Assembly (NCBI RefSeq): GCF_002104995.1
Contig: NW_024468375.1
Location: 1-29,105, forward strand
Source of the DNA: Linderina pennispora
Taxonomy: Eukaryota > Kickxellomycota > Kickxellomycetes > Kickxellales > Kickxellaceae
Direction of reading: 5' to 3'
DNA: 29,105 bases
This document shows, in pieces, positions 26,628 to 29,105 of this stretch. A program made the translations under genes and the position numbers. Numbering within the stretch: position 1 is the first letter of the stretch; each line of letters begins with the position of its first letter. Under the pieces are notes generated by a model. It was given only the letters and a program-made list of their open reading frames with translations. It was not told the DNA's origin and ran no database searches.

Positions 26628-29105
26628 ATGACGACAGATACACCAGTGCCGCTTGGCTTGGATATCGAGAGCACGCACAGCGGCGACCCCAAGCAGACGA
26701 AGCAGATAGTCGAGCCAGCATCGATACGCCGATAGGTTGGCCGCAGTCTGTTAACGCTGGCTGATGAAGGATACTTGCTGCGCAGCATCGACACTCCGGA
26801 CAGAACACTGCTGGTCAGGTTCAACGGTTCGGTGCTAGCAAAGGGTATGTGTAATGTAGCAAGGGCGGTCCAGCACTAGCATATTGCGAAACTGCATCTT
26901 GTGCCTGGTCTAAATGCTGTTGTTTGCACACGAGCCACGTAGATGATGGCACCCACACTCCTTCAGAGGCATTGACGAGGGATAGCAGCGAATGTACAAG
27001 CGAGGACACAAAGAGGTCGATTGAGGTCCACGGCGTGGCAGGCATTTTCGGCCTAGAACTCTTCAGATACTTGTTGGTGATTACCAGCAGTCGAGACCGT
27101 GGCAGTATCGACGGAAGCACCATATATGAAGCAACCAAGGTCGTTGCGCTGCCGCTTGACTACGACAGCGGCGCAAAACACATTGACAGAATTCTTCAGG
27201 CGGCCAACAAGGAACAGCTGAAGCAGCACGAACGCACAGCAAGTGATACTGGTACGCCTGCATCTGGGATTATGTCGCCAGAGGAGACGCCAGACCCCGA
27301 TAGCGCGAATAGCGCGAATCCGGGTCGCAAGCAGTCGACCAGCTGGCTATCCCCGCAGCTTTCAAAGTTGCTAGGCATGAGCAAGAAGAAAGTGGAAGAG
27401 GTAGATTTGTCAGAGGACACTGCCGGCTCGCCTACACATGAGCAGCAGCAGCCACCGCAGCAGCAGCAGCACTCTGGGAGTCATACACCAGCAGAAGAAG
27501 CGGCTGGAGATGGCAAGGCTGGATCGTCGGCTCATCGTATGGAGTCACGGATTGTAGAAGAGATCCGGCGTGTGTTTGGAGCCAGCGGCATGTTCTACTC
27601 GTATGGCTATGATCTGACACGGTCTCTAGAGGCCAAAAATGGCCAAGCAGCAGTGGCTGAAGACACTGTGCTTGCCGATATAGTTGATGGCGATTACTGG
27701 TTTAACCACCATCTCCAGAAGCTGCTGCTGAAGGATTCGGCTGCTTCCTGGGCATTGCCGCTGGTGCAAGGGTGTGTGCAGATTGCAATGTGCTCGGTGG
27801 CAGACGGCGACTCGTTCCAGGTCAGTGTGGTGTCCCGGCGCAGCTGTCGGCGTGTTGGCGTGCGGTATGAGCGGCGTGGGGCGAACGCAGACGGATATGT
27901 GGCGAACTTTGTCGAGACCGAGCAAATCTTGTCGTTTGAATTCGGGAGACGGGAAGCAGTTTGCGAGCTTTGTGCAGACTCGCGGATCAATGCCCTTCTT
28001 TTGGAAGCAGCCGGCGGCTGGACTGCACCCAGTCCCTGTTTGTATTGGCGCGACGATGCTTCCAACGCCAATGTGTGTGCCCTGCACTTGGAAAGAGAGG
28101 TTGGGCGGCTGGGACGGCAGGTTATTGTCAATCTGGTGGAGCAGAAGGGCCGTGAGGACATCGTCGGGTCAAAGTACGCAGCGCTGGTCGGTGAGTGCGT
28201 GGCAAACGAGATGGTTGACGCCCAGGCGATCCGGTACATCCCGTGGGACTTCCACCACGAGACGCGCGGGATGCGGTTCGAGAACCTGAACCAGCTGTTG
28301 GAGCAGCTGCAGGGCGAAATTGCGCGCATGGGCTATTTCTGGCAGGCAGACGAGCAGTTGCTGATCAAGCAGTCTGGGGCGTTCCGCGTCAACTGCATGG
28401 ACTGTTTGGACCGCACGAATGTGGTGCAGAGTGCAATTGCGCGGTATGTGCTTAACGAGCAGCTGGTGCGCCTGGGAATCCATGCAGCGCCCGAACTCGG
28501 CCTGAGTGCCTACAGCGGACTTGAAGCGACGATGAACAACCTGTGGGCAAACAACGGCGACTACATCAGTAGACAGTACGCCGGCACATCGGCAATGAAA
28601 GGCGACTTCACACGCACCGGGAAGCGCAACTTTGCTGGGTCATGAGCGATGCGTCGTACTCGCTAGCACGGCTGTGGATAAACACGTTCAGGGACTACTT
28701 TTCGCAGTCGGCATTGGACTTCATCATGGGCAGCCAGACATCCGTCGACGTGTTCCGCACACTGGTTGACCTGAAGTCGCGCGAGCCTGACCACGCACTG
28801 CAGCTGGGGCGGGCGCGGGAGGCGGCAATCGAGGCCAGCATAGCTATTGTTGTGCATGACGGCGAGTATGTGCAGCTGGCGCTGGTTGTGCGGTCGCCAA
28901 TGCAGCTGGGCGTGAGTGTGATCCGACATGAGTCAGACGCGGTCATGATACTAACGGATGTGGCGATGTATGTGTGTGGATACCACTACCAGATGGAGAG
29001 GGTGGAGGAGTTTGTCAGGGTGGAGCTCAAGGACATTACAGCTGTGCAGCATGGGGCGTATATAACCGATACGGCGATGCCGCAGGCCTTGGATGTGGCC
29101 AGGAA
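26628..29105 (+). CDS. SAC-domain phosphoinositide phosphatase, Sac2/INPP5F type, frame broken, 3' end missing
   Basis: SAC phosphatases remove phosphates from phosphoinositides, chiefly PI4P for the INPP5F type on endosomes. A 5' exon from ATG 26628 ends at 26844 and is joined over a 98-nt intron (26845-26942, GTATGT to GTAG) to an exon at 26943. Downstream are the family landmarks FYSYGYDLTRSL, NFVETEQIL, SFVQTRGSMPFFW, DFHHETRGMRFEN and the catalytic CMDCLDRT (Cys codon 28394, Arg codon 28412). SRQYAGTSAMKGDFTRTGKR follows. From 28642 an open frame reaches the window edge and resembles the hSac2 domain. There are four breaks: an in-frame TAG at 26733-26735, a shift at 27938-27945 reversed at 28037-28046, and a lost base at 28637-28640. 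The poly-Gln patch near 27439-27471 is an insertion. Either it is a pseudogene or the sequence has errors. Confidence 0.9.

Overview
The window looks like nuclear DNA of a fungus. It holds about twenty protein-coding genes on both strands. Several are split by short introns (roughly 85-265 nt) with GTAAGT/GTATGT-type donors and YAG acceptors, and genes are spaced a few hundred bases apart with CT-rich leaders before start codons. The gene set is eukaryotic housekeeping plus one cytochrome P450. The mix of an INPP5F/Sac2-type SAC phosphatase and a BRD8-type bromodomain protein with yeast-like genes (UTP13, PBP1, NMA1) suggests an early-diverging fungus; a Kickxellomycotina/Zoopagomycota-type genome is my guess from general resemblance, not a demonstrated placement.

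Layout. Positions 1-588 hold the broken 3' end of a low-complexity, FG-nucleoporin-like gene with a GCCTCA microsatellite. After about 1.9 kb without a convincing gene comes a BRD8-like bromodomain gene (+). Next are ATG8 (-, three exons) and ornithine decarboxylase (-, one base missing from the frame). A second gene-poor stretch of about 1.4 kb follows. A run of minus-strand genes comes next: a nuclear poly(A)-binding protein (PABPN1/Pab2 type), Pbp1/ataxin-2, a small CxxC ORF, mitochondrial ribosomal protein bL9 (two exons) and a short-chain dehydrogenase. Divergent from the dehydrogenase is a cytochrome P450 (+), then UTP13 (+). A LYR-type small protein (-) and an RNase H domain protein (-) follow. 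The right end has a small cysteine-rich CHCH-like protein (+, two exons), NMN adenylyltransferase (+, five exons), PIG-M/GPI14 (-), SEC22 (+) and a SAC-domain phosphoinositide phosphatase (+) that runs off the window and whose frame is broken several times.

The genes do not form one pathway. The local pairings worth noting are the adjacent poly(A)-binding protein and ataxin-2/Pbp1 genes, the divergent SDR/P450 pair, and the small CxxC ORF starting 8 nt after the bL9m stop codon. I see no mobile element, CRISPR array, tRNA or rRNA. The strongest anomalies are frame breaks in three otherwise conserved genes and a perfect 14-bp palindrome just upstream of a TATA-like box before the NMN adenylyltransferase gene. 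I did not find a clearly new biological system.
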